NCBI GenBank assembly: GCA_902702965.1
Contig: CACRXP010000417.1
Span: 248,721-312,720, forward strand
Source of the DNA: Spirometra erinaceieuropaei
Lineage: Eukaryota; Platyhelminthes; Cestoda; Diphyllobothriidea; Diphyllobothriidae
DNA length: 64,000 nucleotides
Direction of reading: 5' to 3'
The position numbers and the translations under genes were made by a program. Positions 1 to 9,659 of the stretch are shown here, piece by piece (the first letter of the stretch is position 1; every line of letters starts with the position of its first letter). The notes beneath the pieces are model-generated. The model searched no databases. It worked only from the letters and a program-made list of their open reading frames with translations, and was not told the origin of the DNA.

Positions 1-1249
1 AAAAGAAGGAATATCTTAGAATACTGCTTTGAGGCGTCAGCAATAACCGCTATAAATTTCGGCAGCAATGCCGTTCTGATGAAGAAGCCTTTGTCAAAAG
101 TTCCGACCTATTACAAACAAAATGTCATGACTTTTCGGGTATTACTGTTAACTCAAGCGTGGTCGGCGTTAAGCGGTTTTGATACTCTGCAGCAAAGTGG
201 ACACTTCCGTTATGTAGCCACGAAAAGCTGACCTTAAGTAAAAGAGATATATGGAAAACATCAAGAATGTAAAGTATACAAGCAGACTTGTTGGATACGT
301 TAACTGCTTCTTTAGTTTCCTTTCCGTTTTGGACTGCCAAAAACGCACATAATTAAAGAACAGTTTTCGAGCATCAGATCGATTTAATTAATAGCATGAG
401 TTTTGCGGCTACCAACGAAACAGGCTGAGTATAAGTTGAAGCCAAAACTCCGAATGAGAATTCAGTCAATCGATTTACCTAGCTGAGATCGTCGCATAGA
501 GTTCTGCAGAGCTACTTCCAGTCTTGCGTCATCGATCAATGATTGGCTGTCATGCCCTATAATTGTCGCTCGTTCGGTTGTTGCGACTGTTTCCGACGAT
601 GCAAGAGTTCAAATACTCAGAGAAGTAAACAAACTGTTTGGATGCACTGTCAATCATATTTTCTTGTCAATAAACCTGGAACTCGGAATTTTTCCTCTAT
701 GAGCAGCAGAAGTGAGCCGGGTCGGTTAGTCTTTCGAGTAAGTAAACTCACTGTCAGATTTACCCAAGGCAATAAGTATTCTAATATAGCCAAATCGATA
801 GTATTGCAAGCTCATGTCTAGTTAAAACAGTACGGCATTCTGATGAAGCCTAAGTCCAGATCAGTCCAGTCAATAGCAGGCTCTAGTGATCGAGTTCATA
901 AAGTCGAGGAAACTAACGCTTACCCCAGACACGGTGCAAATATTAGCAAGATGAGATGGTAATAACGCTAATTTAGAGGCTGCAAGACGTTGCTGCTACT
1001 GATTAAATGAGCAATTTCTATTTTGCACGCCAAACGTACTAAGGATTGCAAATCAATTAAATTGCTCGAAAATGCAAAACAGCCAGCATCTAACCCCACA
1101 TACCTCGAAACGCATGCCTACATATAGCCTGGGCATACTCATCCCTGTATGACTGGAAAAGAATATCTGCGCGCATTTTAATCCTATTTGCGCAGATATA
1201 AAAGGGTCTGCAGTGATGATCTGTTAATGCATGCTTAAAGCGCGTTGAC
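1..1249. other. no assignable feature
   Basis: AT-rich sequence on the left of the first PLE. The open frames here (for example 543-821 plus, 92 codons) have no motif I recognise and are of the length expected by chance. I see no RNA gene, promoter or repeat with a second copy in the window. Confidence 0.5.
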
Positions 1250-1263
1250 TGACTGTACTCTGC
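1250..1263 (+). repeat. target-site duplication, left copy (PLE family 1)
   Basis: The 14-mer TGACTGTACTCTGC occurs here and again in direct orientation at 3228-3241, immediately outside both ends of the PLE. The flanking bases differ (C before this copy, A before the other), so the repeat ends cleanly at 14 bp. PLE insertions are known to make target duplications of variable length. Confidence 0.9.
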
Positions 1264-1456
1264 CAATAGAAGCGAAGAGACGAGTCCCAGGAAGTAGTCT
1301 TGAAGAAGGAGACACGATCGCCGGGACCAGAGCTTTATGAGCCTGACGTTGCTGCAAAAGGAGCTGCAGTATTTATAGGGTGCAGTACTCATGCTACCGC
1401 AAACCTATGAACATTCACGCCCCCCCCCCCTTCTTTCGGGATCGTCGCACTTGGTG
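1264..1456 (-). repeat. inverted copy of PLE 3' end at the 5' side
   Basis: Reverse-complementing this stretch gives the same sequence as about 3010-3227: the CGATCCCGG-poly(G) block, the TTCATAGG...GCGGTAGCATG block, CCTATAAATACTGCA, and the AAAGCTC-CCGGCGATCGTGTCTCC terminal block. The arm has lost the ribozyme-core segment (CTGATGA to GAAA) but keeps about 40 terminal bases that the direct right end lacks. So it was not made by simple copying of the present right end. It includes the run of C at 1421-1431. Confidence 0.85.
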
Positions 1457-2995
1457 AGACCCCAAGATACGGCTTTGGCCCGACTCCATGGCCTCCCTAA
1501 GGTGCACAAAGACGGCGCTCCTCTCCGACCCATCGTGTCGCTCAAAGGGACTCCAACGTACGGACTGGCTAAGTGGCTGTTCTGGCGTCTCAAGTTCCTG
1601 ACCGCTGAGTCAGACACCACGGCCTCTTCGTCAGCACAATTCCTGGAGAAACTCAAAGGGGTAAGCATCCATTCAAACGAGGTCATGGTATCTTTTGATG
1701 TTACATCCCTTTTCACTTCTATTCCCCAGGACCTGGCGATCGAGACAATTGAGCTGCTTCTACAAAGCAAATACGATGAAACAGAGAACCGTCTTGGACA
1801 CGCCCAAATCCTTCATCTCCTGAAGCTCTGTCTCAGGACGTACTTCTAGTTCGACGGGACAATCTACGAACAGGTGAAGGGCACACCAATGGGTTCGCCG
1901 ACTTTGGGATTCCTCGCCGAGGCGGTCCTGCAACGGTTAGAATCGCTGGTCTTCCAGCACCACATACCAAAATTTTGGGTCCGGTATGTGGATGATACAT
2001 TCGTCGTCATCGAACGGGATCAGGTGTTGACATTCCAAGAACCTCTCAACGCCATCTTCCCGGACATTCAATTTACAATGGAGGAGGAAGAGAATGACCA
2101 GCTGGCCTTCCTGGATGTCCTCGTATGCCGCAAAGGTTGTGGTGAACTAAAAACCAAAGTGTTCAGGAAAGCAACAAATACGATGCAAGCACTGAACTTC
2201 AACAGTGACCACCCAACCAGCCACAAACGCAGTTATGTAAGGACGCTCTATCGGCGTGTCAAAGCGCATTGCAGTGAGCCGGAAGAAAAAATTGCCGAAC
2301 TACAATGCCTCCAACGGGTCTTCACAGCCAATGGCTACCCGCGCAACTTCGTCGACCGGTACATACTCAAAAGGGACGAAAGGCCTAACCGCACAGACAC
2401 CAAATCTTGAAGGGCACGTCCGTATGTCACGAACGTTTCGGAATCTGTTGGCCGTCTTCTCGCACCACTTGGGTTTGGATTGGCACACAGACCGGAGGCA
2501 ACCATCAGGCGTCAATTGATGAAACCAAAAGACCCACTGCCACGGCTAGAAACGTCTGGAGTCGTTTATCGGATCTGGTGCAGTTGCGGACAGAGCAACT
2601 GCGTCGGAGAAACCGGAAGACAGCTCCGAACGAGAATGGCCGAACACGCGTTAGCGGTCCGCAGAAATGACGCCAGCTCTCATGTTGCGGCTCATTCGAC
2701 GAGATCAGGTCACACATTCAAATTCGATGAGGCCGAAATTCTTGCAAGAGGTGACAACCGCGTGAGCCGAGAGCTACTGGAATCATGGTTTACTGGCCCC
2801 CAGTCCATCAACAAGTGCAACGATCTTCCCACTTCATACTGCGTGCTAAAATTTCGCCTAGGCGGAGTAAAAAGCCATGCGGGAAGCGCAGAGGTGAACG
2901 CTTTTCACAACACCGGGTCGTTGCGTCAGATTGTCGAGCAATCATTACGCCAACATCCAACACACCTGATGAAATTGCAGCAATTATCGACTTGA
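1457..2995 (+). pseudogene. Penelope-like reverse transcriptase + GIY-YIG endonuclease, N-terminally truncated
   Basis: The protein would copy PLE RNA into DNA at a nick made by its own endonuclease, in the nucleus. One frame runs the whole length and is broken only by TAG at 1847-1849 and TGA at 2408-2410. Order: GLPKVHK...APLRPIVS block (about 1488-1545); RT motif A MVSFDVTSLFTSIP, with FDV at 1693-1701; motif B GTPMGSP (about 1880-1900); motif C YVDD at 1985-1996; LAFLDVLV (about 2103-2126); a linker with NGYPRNFVDRY; then GIY-YIG with GVVYRI near 2560, NCVGETGRQLRTRM near 2597-2630 and the downstream E in RELLESWF (about 2770). Catalytic positions I can see are intact. About 513 codons remain; the missing N-terminus of this family is partly visible at 43.3-43.65 kb. 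No other gene is linked. Confidence 0.9.
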
Positions 2996-3137
2996 ATGCC
3001 GGTCATCAAGCAGTGATCACACCAAGCGCGACGATCCCGGATGAAGGGGGGAGCCGTGAATGTTCATAGGCATGCGGTAGCATGGCTACTGCATCCTATA
3101 AATACTGCAACTCCTTATGCAGCAACCACCCGTTCCT

Positions 3138-3196
3138 GCTTTTTTGTCTCTGATAATGGATTCGAGTAGGAATCCAAAACTTTAGGCTAATAAAGC
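3138..3196 (+). ncRNA. degenerate hammerhead-ribozyme-like core in PLE 3' UTR
   Basis: PLEs are known to carry hammerhead ribozymes. Here the core box reads CTGATAA (3150-3156; consensus CUGANGA). It is followed by a perfect 7-bp hairpin (TGGATTC 3157-3163 / GAATCCA 3170-3176), then AAAAC where GAAAC is expected, then TTT where GTC is expected. A possible stem I pairs GCTTT (3138-3142) with AAAGC (3192-3196). Several essential bases are changed, so this copy should not cleave. Compare the better core at 43.07-43.13 kb. Confidence 0.6.
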
Positions 3197-3227
3197 TCTT
3201 GTCCCGGCGATCGTGTCTCCTTTTTCA

Positions 3228-3241
3228 TGACTGTACTCTGC
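3228..3241 (+). repeat. target-site duplication, right copy (PLE family 1)
   Basis: Direct partner of the 14-mer at 1250-1263, starting right after the terminal TCTCCTTTTTCA of the element. Confidence 0.9.
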
Positions 3242-3389
3242 ATACGTTTTTTTGAAGGACAAACCGCAACTGTCAGCTTTGCCTGACGGCGTAATGGAAA
3301 AGCCCGGCAAAGGTAGGATGTGTAACTCCACTTTTTAAGTAAGTCTGACTGTCTTATTATTCAGGAGACGAGGGGGCGATCGGACGTTG

Positions 3390-4070
3390 CTATGGACAAC
3401 TACTACTCAGGCTAGTACAGTTAGGTGGGATGGTGTACAGGGAGTGAAAAGTCGATGAAAAATTATTTTTTTTTAAAATACAGGCGAGGTAATAGCGGAA
3501 GGACGCAGACAGTTGTATGTGGTTAGTCAATCTTTGCCCGCGGTAATCGCGGAGCCAGAACCAGGTTCTTCTGGGAGCAAAGGGTCTGTCTTTGTAACCT
3601 GATGGCGGCCGCATCTACTGTCGTCAACAGTCGCTGACCCGGTAGTTCAGAGTAGCTCGAGGGAAAATTACAAATTACAAGAAATGGCTCAGTGGGGTCT
3701 GGGCGCTGGCCTGAATCCACTGGATGAGCAAGTATGGCGCTGTCTATTCGTCTATTTTACCTTTTGCCAGCCATGCAGGAGAGTGCTCTCGCATTCTTTT
3801 GGAAAAGCGCCGGCTCATACGGCCAATATAAACTGCTCAACAAGATCAAGTGAATGAGTGTTTGCACATTGAGGCGGTCTGAGGCGGCAGCCTATCCTTG
3901 CCTTATCCGCATAAAATAGGGTTAGTAAGAATGGTATGCAAACCCTTTGCTGCTGGGAAGGTTCCCGGGACAGGTTGGCCAATGCGTCTTCTTATGACTT
4001 CACTCGCGGCGTCAAATTGGAAAGGGACTTTGAGGAACAGCGTTTTCTTTTCGGCGGCCAGTGAGTCGTT
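3390..4070 (-). pseudogene. Penelope-like element, family 2: RT C-terminus and GIY-YIG endonuclease remnant
   Basis: Read on the minus strand this encodes, in shifting frames, a KKTLFLKVPF block with AASEVIRRRIG, then FPAAK...NPILCG, then MCKHSFT-SC-AVYIGRMSRRFSKRMREH with two stops where Cys and Gly codons would be expected. It ends in a QRLLTTVDAAAIRLQRQTLCSQKN tail. This is the zinc-binding and YIG part of a PLE endonuclease and the tail that follows it. The same series occurs at 29.6-30.4 kb (plus) and 56.3-56.8 kb (minus), which defines a second PLE family different from the copy at 1.3-3.2 kb. Everything upstream of the last RT block is missing. At least two stops and a frameshift show it is dead. 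The 3' end near 3400 matches the 3' end of the 30.4-kb copy. Confidence 0.8.
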
Positions 4071-4839
4071 ATAGTCTTACTTTTTTTCGTTAGTAGGACC
4101 ATTCGGATGTATTCTTAAGGAAATACAAAGATCAAAAATTAAGCGGGGGACAAAAGATACCATTGAGAGATGTAGAAGAAACAGAGAGTTTGTGTCCTAA
4201 CCGAGAAAAAGAAAGTTTAACTACTCTAACGGAAGACATAAGTAAGTCAATACGCATGGAATCGACAGCGAAAGGCAATACAAGTACATTGGAGCAAATA
4301 GAAAATCAAGCCAAGGCAAAGTGATTAGGCCAAGGGGAAGCAAGAACATCATGACGAATATTTAATTACTAAAGAGATCATACTGAAAGAACTCGGCGCA
4401 CGTAGTAATATTAAAATTCTAGATAACACACAAAGGGAGAATTTCCGTAGCTATGGATTAATGAACAAATGAGGGCCTTCTAAAATTATATAATGATTAC
4501 CTAAAAATGCAGGATTCAGTGGGTTTATCCAAACAACCCTTACCAAAATCCCTGAAATAATCTGACGCTTGCGTGAAGATCCTCGATGATATCGGTTCCG
4601 GCAGTATTTAAAATATACTAACTAAAACAGTCTCAAGGGCAGTGAGGTCTGTGCTGGCTCATATCATCCGTGAGCAATCAGAAAGAAAGTACAAAAAAAT
4701 TAATCGTTATTTTGGGGCAGCCGTTATCAGACAAAATGAATCAGCTTAAGATTATCGCTTCTTAAATCTCTGCGTTGCGTCTTTATTTCCAAGCTTGTGA
4801 CAAACGCGCTATGTTTGATTTATGAGTAGACTTCCGGTG

Positions 4840-5260
4840 GAATGCTAACCGAAATTCTGAAATGCGTTTTTGACTCGAAAAGATTCCTTCAGTGGAGCTT
4901 TAAGATTAATTGCCGTGAAGCGTAATATCGAGATATTTTAGGTACCGTAGGATGCCGTCTTTAAGTAGAATACCTTTTCAACTGCCTGCAATATGCAAAC
5001 CCTCTAAATATGACCACTTAATTAATATAATTTTTTCTTATTGATTTTCGACGCATATGCATAAAACATCCACTTCGTTGTTAATCTGGTAGAAAATTAC
5101 GTCTAGTTTAAATTTTTTACTTAAAAGAAGAATACAGTGCGTTTTAAACAAGATTCTAATTACGAGATTATTTACACCACGATATGCGCGTTTATAAAAC
5201 ATCGTGTCTTTGTATTTGCTGATATTTTTTGCAAAATTTGCGATATGACTGAAAAACACT
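4840..5260 (+). repeat. probable ancient relative of the foldback family
   Basis: The stretch runs in the same order as the left arm and loop of the intact foldback copies: GAAATTCTGAAATGCGTTTT at 4853-4872, AAAGATTCCTT, GTAGGATG, TTGATTTTCGA near 5040, TTCTAATTACGAGATT near 5152, and a cysteine-poor AT-rich remainder. Similarity is visible by eye but low, and neither terminus is clear. An alignment to the copy at 49.33-50.32 kb would decide. Confidence 0.4.
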
Positions 5261-7549
5261 ATTAAACTTTACAAACCTTACATTGTATTATGTTTGTAAG
5301 GCATAGAATACGCCTTAGAACAATAAGGTTTTTTTAAAATAAATTACCTTTGTAAGGAGTGCCTTGATACTGCATTCCGTTGGCGGATGTCTAAGCAACT
5401 AAATTTGTTACAGAGTGAAGTCAAAAAGAATTTTACATTTTCGGCCGTTTCTTTTATTTGTTAAAATATACTACTATATTTCGAGCGCAAACGTAAAAAA
5501 TGCTCTTTTCTTTAAATTGCGGCCTTTTAAGTTGATTTCTATCAACGTTTGCCAGCGTTCTGCGATTTTAAAATGCACAGCGGGGTGGCTATATATGCAC
5601 TGATCGTTTACTGAAAATATAAGCGTTTTTTTCGTTCCATATCTGAACTAATTTTGTGCAGAAGACAGACTGCATTAAAAGTAACATTTAATATGTTCAA
5701 AACTGGAAATTACAGTTCGGTGTTGAATGTTCCTGCGAAAACACGTAGTTCTTTTCATACGGAAAAATAATTTTAGCTAACTGAAGTAAAGGATTGCCTG
5801 CGTGCGTTTTTACTGCACTTTACGGGTAGAAATCGCACAAATATGCTTACCTGAGTTATATAAATTGAAAAAAACATGTGATTCATTTAAAATAACCTTT
5901 GTTTATGGAAGCTGTTTACCACGGTAACCATCGGACAAAAAATGATTTTTAAGTCCGGCAAAGTCTGCTTATTAAAACACTCTGGAGTAAATGATTATCC
6001 TTTCAGAGAAAAACCCCTTTTATGGTCAACCGAAGTCCAAAACAGGTACCAGCATAGGAAATTGTCCGAGTATGCTGCAACGTTCATGTTCGACCGAATT
6101 TATGAACAGTTCACATGAAAGAAGTACGTGGACAAGATTTTGACACAAGACGGGGATATATTCCAAAGGAGGCTGAGTGAGCAAGCAAAACGCGCAACGT
6201 TTAATACGTCCATATCTTAAATTAAATTCTGTTACACGGTTTCATGAGATAGGTCATGCACTGTACAAAACTAAATCGTCGAATAACCATTCATAGACAC
6301 CGAAAGTCGCAAAGCATCCACTAATATTTCAAGATAACAATGGAACTTAATAAACCTCAGCATCGGCAGAAAAGTTTTGCAGACAAAACATTCTCCCGCT
6401 CTAATCACCTACTGGGCGAACCAAATGTGACATTTTTGCTGGATGTTATTACAATAAAATTCTGGCCTTCGGGATCAAAGGATCATTTTATCGTTAGAAA
6501 ATTGCAAATCAAGCAATGTTAAAGTGGGCAGTTTGCACACAATTACCAGAAAAAGAGTGCAAGTTTTAGTTTATATCAGTTAACTAACTACCCGACTGCA
6601 TGATAAACTGATTCTTGATAGATATCATCCTGGAGGATTGTATCAAGTGGTCTTGCAGACATCCGTGTGTTTTGAAGGTTATTTAACTCCGTTATTTGCA
6701 AAAAAAATTTTTTGATTCGCTTGCCTTTATACAAGCACAGCGAGGGCCAAATCGCCTGTGTGGACCGCGCAGACGGACCGTTTAAAATTTGCTGAGTCAC
6801 CTAAGCATCTGGACATCGACCTGCCCACAGAGCAGAGGGAGGAAGAAGTGTGGTAGATGTTGGGCATGTCCGCCTCCCTGTTACCTAATATGTCCCCAAT
6901 TCAGCCCGCTGCTTGACCGACTCTTTGTGTTGTCGGTGCCGAGTCCCCCACGAGTGCTGTGCTTGAGGTTTTCTTGGAAATGTCGTTCACTCCGCTCAAA
7001 CATTTACAGCTGCGTTTACTGGGCAATAGACTTCAATTCATTGCAGTTAGAAGAGGTGGCGCCAAACGCGCAGTCCAGAACTGCAATAGCAAGAATATTA
7101 AAATAACGCGGCACTTGTGAGCCCTTTTTTGGAAAATAAGTTTTTAGCATTAATGAAGTGAGTATCTAGTGGCTACAGTGTTCTTTGGTGAGTCACATTC
7201 AACAGCTGCACCCCTTTCATGCAGTCATAAACGTCAGGTTGTAAGGAGACACGAGATCTGCAAACGATCGACCATAATTAGGGGATTTTGGCCAAAGGGT
7301 ATTATGGGTTTGTAACGCAAATTGCTAATTTACAGTGTGATGCCACTATCAAATTCTCGTTAGGATGTTAATTTTGCATGATTTTTGCTCACCCGACGGC
7401 GTAATTCTTACTTCAGACAGCGGCGCTGTTTGTTGATACGCTCTCACTTACGTCGCCTTCCGGCCAGCTTTTTTTGTAAATTTTCACTGCGGCCATAGCA
7501 TTCAGCCAGAAAAGAATCATACTGTATTTGTCTATAAAACAAATCTGAA

Positions 7550-7830
7550 GTGCTGGTTGGAATTCGAGGATGCGTTTTCGGCTAGAAGGGATTAATAAGA
7601 CGGCTTTGTGATATTTATTATCGTACGCCATAGTCCAGTCATATTTTGGACACGCCAGAATTTTAACTTTTGAACGCGCTGTTTTGCGACCTCGCGTAAA
7701 AACTGCTCTCGGAACAAATGACTACCTATTTAGTATATATTTCCGGATTGATTTTTTTATCGGCGCTATAAATTCAAGTATATTTTGTGGAATCCCTGTG
7801 GAAAATATGCTTTCGTTTACTCCCTTGGCA
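7550..7830 (+). repeat. probable ancient relative of the foldback family (left arm)
   Basis: Matches the left arm of intact copies in order: GGATGCGTTTTCGGCTAGAAGGGATTA (7570-7596), GTGATATTTATTATC, AAATGACTACCTATTTAG (7716-7733), then AATTCAAGTATATTTTGTGGAA and AAAATATGCTTTCGTTTAC. No right arm is obvious after about 7830. Confidence 0.45.
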
Positions 7831-8814
7831 GCACATCGCCAATTTTTCATGCCGAGAAAAGTATATTTGTGGTTTGAAAAATTGTTCAATTCTCGAAAGT
7901 TTAAAGCCCTACAAGACGCTGCATTAGCGTTTAGAAAATACAGCCTAAGAATACCATATTTCCATCTATGCAGTTGAAAAAGTACCTTGTAGAATCTACA
8001 GAATTTTGTAATGGATGCGCAAAATGCCGCATATTTCATGAGGAAAGTTTATGAACATAAAGGTACGGTACTGGGTAAATGAACGTTGCGCAGTTCTAAA
8101 AAATTGCAAACGCAAATTATTCTAAAACAGAATAGCAAAGAGAAGGAGAACGCGTTTTAGTGCATTTGTTTCTGCACAATCTACCTGAATTTATAAGGCC
8201 GCTAAACATTAATGCCAAAAAGCATGCTTCTAGGTAGTCTATTTTTCAAGCGCTGTTTTAAGAGGAGAAAAATAAGTTTATTTAAAAGCCAACGTTCCTG
8301 CAAGTTCAAAGGATTGCTGGACTATGTCGCAGGGCAGTCACCGCTAAAGCTCCACCTACGTAATCCTTTTCAATCGAAAAGGCATCCGAGAATTTCGGCT
8401 GCGATTTCGTGTAATCGGTTATTCCTTGGAAAACAGAGTAGCACTGAACTATACTGCTCACCAACAAAACGAACGCCCTGAAATAAAACTCGAGTAGCTA
8501 CTGCATTGCACTGTATAAAATCTTTTATCATTTTTGATCAAGCTGTCTGGTGTTTATGATAGTAAATTTTATCAAAAGTGCCATCGTTAAAACAGTAGCA
8601 GATTTAAATTTATGAGCAAGTTTTGTGTAGAAAACACAGTGCTCAAAATAGTTCAGTCGGTCATGACATTTGGAGTCCTGCTGGTAAAACGTTTTAAAAG
8701 GGGTTGTGAAAAAATCTTTCATTTCCAGTTTATTCAGTCCGTGTATTTGAAGGAAATACGCTTACGCCTTTGAACTCCTTATTTTTACGTAAAAATCGAT
8801 AAACAAGCAGAAAT

Positions 8815-9645
8815 AAAAAAAATAACAGCATTATCTGAATACATACATGTATTCACATATGTCACTTGTCACATGGCTAAAAAAGTCACATAGTCCGTTT
8901 GTTGCTGCAGCATATATCTGTCAAGGCGACATTTAAATGTCTCCACTGATTGAGACATAACAACCGTCTCGGGCAGGTTATTCCACGGTTCCACGACACG
9001 GCTCGAGAAAAAATATTTCCTCACACTCAGTCTACCCTGTGGCACACGTAGCTTGAAGGGATGTCCCCGGAGGTGAGTTGTAGTGGCGAGTTGGAAAAAG
9101 TCATCGCGCCGAAGGGCACGATCCAAGCTGCGCACGATACGGAAAGTTTATATTATGTCTCCGCGCAACTGCCTATAACTCAGATGATAGAGGCTAAGGT
9201 TAGATAAGCGGATCTCGTATAGCAGTGCACTTAAACCTCTTATTAATTTTGTTGCTCGTCTCTGCACCCTTTCGAGCAGATCGTAATCCTGGTGCGTCCA
9301 CGGTCTCCAGGCCTGAATTGCATATTCCAGATGGGACCTTATAAACATGCCGAAGACTTTGGTGAAGCAGTATTCATCGAAAACTACGAATGCCCGCTTG
9401 ATGGCATATAGCATTGAGGTTGTGGCTTTGGCCGCCTTACAGCATTGTGTAGAAGGCTTTAGGCCGTCTGCAACCCAAACTCCGAGATATTTCTGCGTTT
9501 CTGCTTCTCGGAGTGGCATTCCGTTCAGATGGTATTGTCGCGTACTAGGGCTCTGTTTGCCGAGGCACAGAATGGTGCATTTGTTCAAATTAAAGGACAT
9601 GAGCCATCTGGGGGCCACTCGTCAAATCGACAAAGATTTTATAAT
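8815..9645 (-). mobile_element. 5'-truncated non-LTR retrotransposon, 3' end
   Basis: LINE-type insertion reading leftward. It keeps only the end of the RT protein and a short 3' untranslated region that runs into A/T-rich sequence with a near-palindrome TGAATACATACATGTATTCA at 8836-8855. The left (3') end near 8815 is A-rich on the minus strand (TTTTTTTATTT). No target duplication is evident. Loss of all upstream RT motifs is the usual result of incomplete reverse transcription in this class. Confidence 0.75.
8869..9640 (-). pseudogene. non-LTR retrotransposon RT C-terminal fragment
   Basis: One minus-strand frame from 9618 to 8869 is broken only by TAA at 9148-9150. It begins at APRWLMSFNLNKC. 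Then come YLGVWVADGLKP, the SMLYAIKRAFVVFDEYCFTKVF and SHLEYAIQAWRPW blocks, ERVQRRATKLI, and, after the stop, ATTTHLRGHPFKLRV, FFSSRVVEPWNNLPE and SVETFKCRLDRY. This series is the thumb and C-terminal end of Jockey/CR1-type RTs. The catalytic palm with the YADD motif is upstream and absent, so no activity is possible. Near 9620-9640 the frame is lost where the insertion is truncated. Confidence 0.8.
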
Positions 9646-9659
9646 GACTATTTGAGTCA

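Larger units (their letters stand above)
1264..3227 (+). mobile_element. 5'-truncated Penelope-like element (family 1) with inverted 3' arm
   Basis: This is a retrotransposon insertion bounded by a perfect 14-bp direct duplication. From left to right it holds an inverted copy of the element's own 3' end (1264-1456), the RT palm and thumb, a GIY-YIG endonuclease, and a 3' untranslated region with an AATAAA at 3189-3194. The N-terminal part of the RT protein is missing: the open frame starts abruptly at the conserved GLPKVHK block, where the inverted arm ends. The arrangement agrees with PLE insertions described elsewhere, which often carry partial inverted or tandem copies at the 5' side. The clean target duplication and only two stop codons suggest a comparatively recent insertion. 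The right end lacks about 40 bp that are present in the inverted arm and in the copy at 54.4-54.8 kb. Confidence 0.88.
4070..8814. other. AT-rich interval, mostly unassignable
   Basis: No gene recognised. Two stretches (4840-5260 and 7550-7830) look like old relatives of the foldback elements described below and are listed separately. The only other hint is CATGAGATAGGTCATGCACTG followed by TA at 6244-6265, which resembles a foldback right end without a clear partner. The rest is AT-rich sequence with only short, chance-length open frames. Confidence 0.4.

Noticed and set aside
660..760. GTAAACTCACTGTCAG at 744-759 as a PLE family 3 fragment
   Set aside because: Matches GTAAACTCACCGTCAG at 31739 over only 16 bp with unrelated flanks.
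1421..1431. C homopolymer as a sequencing artefact
   Set aside because: A G run is present at the equivalent place in the direct 3' ends (3047 and 54543), so it is a genuine variable tract of the PLE.
6244..6265. Right end of a further foldback element
   Set aside because: CATGAGATAGGTCATGCACTG-TA matches the terminus, but no left end or arm could be found upstream.
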